NCBI GenBank assembly: GCA_022885665.1
Contig: JAGQDJ010000138.1
Coordinates: forward strand, 62,001 to 126,000
From: Triops longicaudatus
Lineage: Eukaryota > Arthropoda > Branchiopoda > Notostraca > Triopsidae
Reading direction: 5' to 3'
DNA: 64,000 bases
In this document: positions 63,665-64,000 of the stretch, one piece after another
Position numbering within the stretch: the stretch's first letter is position 1
Layout: every line of letters starts with the position of its first letter
The notes under the pieces: generated by a model
Told to the model about the DNA's origin: nothing
Seen by the model: only the letters and a program-made list of their open reading frames with translations
The model's database searches: none
Position numbers and translations under genes: made by a program

Positions 63665-64000
63665 CTAAAATTGGATGCTAATCAATCACACACTCATTGC
63701 ACACGTCAAATCTTGCGAAACTAGATTCACAACTTTCGATGAACGCAACACCTACGATTGGAACTTGCAAGTGAACAAAAAAAGAGAAAAAGGAAACGAG
63801 CACACATGTTAAACTACAACTTGAAAGAATACTCAGAAACAAAAAAAGGAAGAAGAATGAACTACCAACGCAAGGAGCTCGGTAACAGAGGAAGAAACCA
63901 AGCAAACTCGGAAGAAACGGAAAAACTAAAATAAATCTTCATTTAAAAAAAAAAAATAGAACAGTAGAAAAGAAGAAGATATTTTAGGTATAGTGATATT
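63665..64000. other. intron, partial
   Basis: Intron upstream of e1, AT-rich, with an A run on the plus strand near 63,943. Nothing else seen; the preceding exon lies outside the window. Confidence 0.8.

Noticed and set aside
1..64000. tRNA, rRNA, CRISPR or bacterial operon signals
   Set aside because: None were found on reading; a eukaryotic gene with introns explains the window.

Overview
This window is one stretch of an animal nuclear genome and holds the 3' two-fifths or so of a single large gene on the minus strand: dystrophin (Dys/DMD family). It is AT-rich, the genes are split by GT-AG introns of 54 nt to about 25 kb, and there are no operons or bacterial signals. I rebuilt 32 exons of the long transcript from 63,664 down to 1. 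Phases and lengths agree at every junction: the 15 exons before the big intron sum to exactly 855 codons, and the exons after it give about 956 more. The gene enters at the high-coordinate edge inside the rod and leaves at the low-coordinate edge just before its stop codon. The C-terminal motifs (a ZZ finger reading YRCLKCFSFDMCQDC and a tail reading TLQTRSVTASQL) look closer, from memory, to insect dystrophin than to vertebrate dystrophin, so I infer an arthropod. The large introns and repeat content rule out nothing more precise.

Layout in transcription order (high to low coordinates): spectrin-like repeats at 63.7-54.1 kb; a Ser/Thr/Pro hinge (hinge 3 position) at 53.7-53.9 kb; repeats matching vertebrate R20-R22 spread over 52.8-32.3 kb; a 25.3-kb intron (6,978-32,292); repeats R22-R24 at 7.0-3.3 kb; the WW domain at 3.2-2.8 kb; the EF-hand region at 2.9-1.7 kb; the ZZ finger at 1.8-1.4 kb; and the coiled-coil tail (dystrobrevin-type leucine heptads) at 0.8-0.3 kb. 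The WW-EF-ZZ block is the beta-dystroglycan binding module and the coiled coil binds dystrobrevin in known family members.

The main discovery candidate is inside the 25-kb intron: a 1,467-nt open exon at 19,426-20,892 with its own ATG directly preceded by an in-frame stop and a donor in phase 0. It would give a short isoform with a 489-residue Pro/Ser-rich, probably disordered N-terminus spliced onto the second half of repeat R22. That splice point matches the human Dp116 junction (start of human exon 56), where the unique part is only about 10 residues. The unique exon carries a PPPY motif (a ligand type for the WW domain encoded in the same transcript) and a perfect RSxSxP 14-3-3-type motif.

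Other points: the conserved syntrophin-binding helix seems to be missing between ZZ and coiled coil; an Ala/Ser-rich insertion lies in R22; introns hold a TA-flanked MITE (61.25-61.50 kb), a degenerate pogo/Tigger-like element (36.36-37.10 kb), a long foldback with duplicated flank at 40.1-40.3 kb, a cluster of CCACCTAGCGGCAG-type motifs at 32.6 kb, and a few coding-like fragments I could not identify. No RNA genes, CRISPR arrays or second confirmed gene were found.
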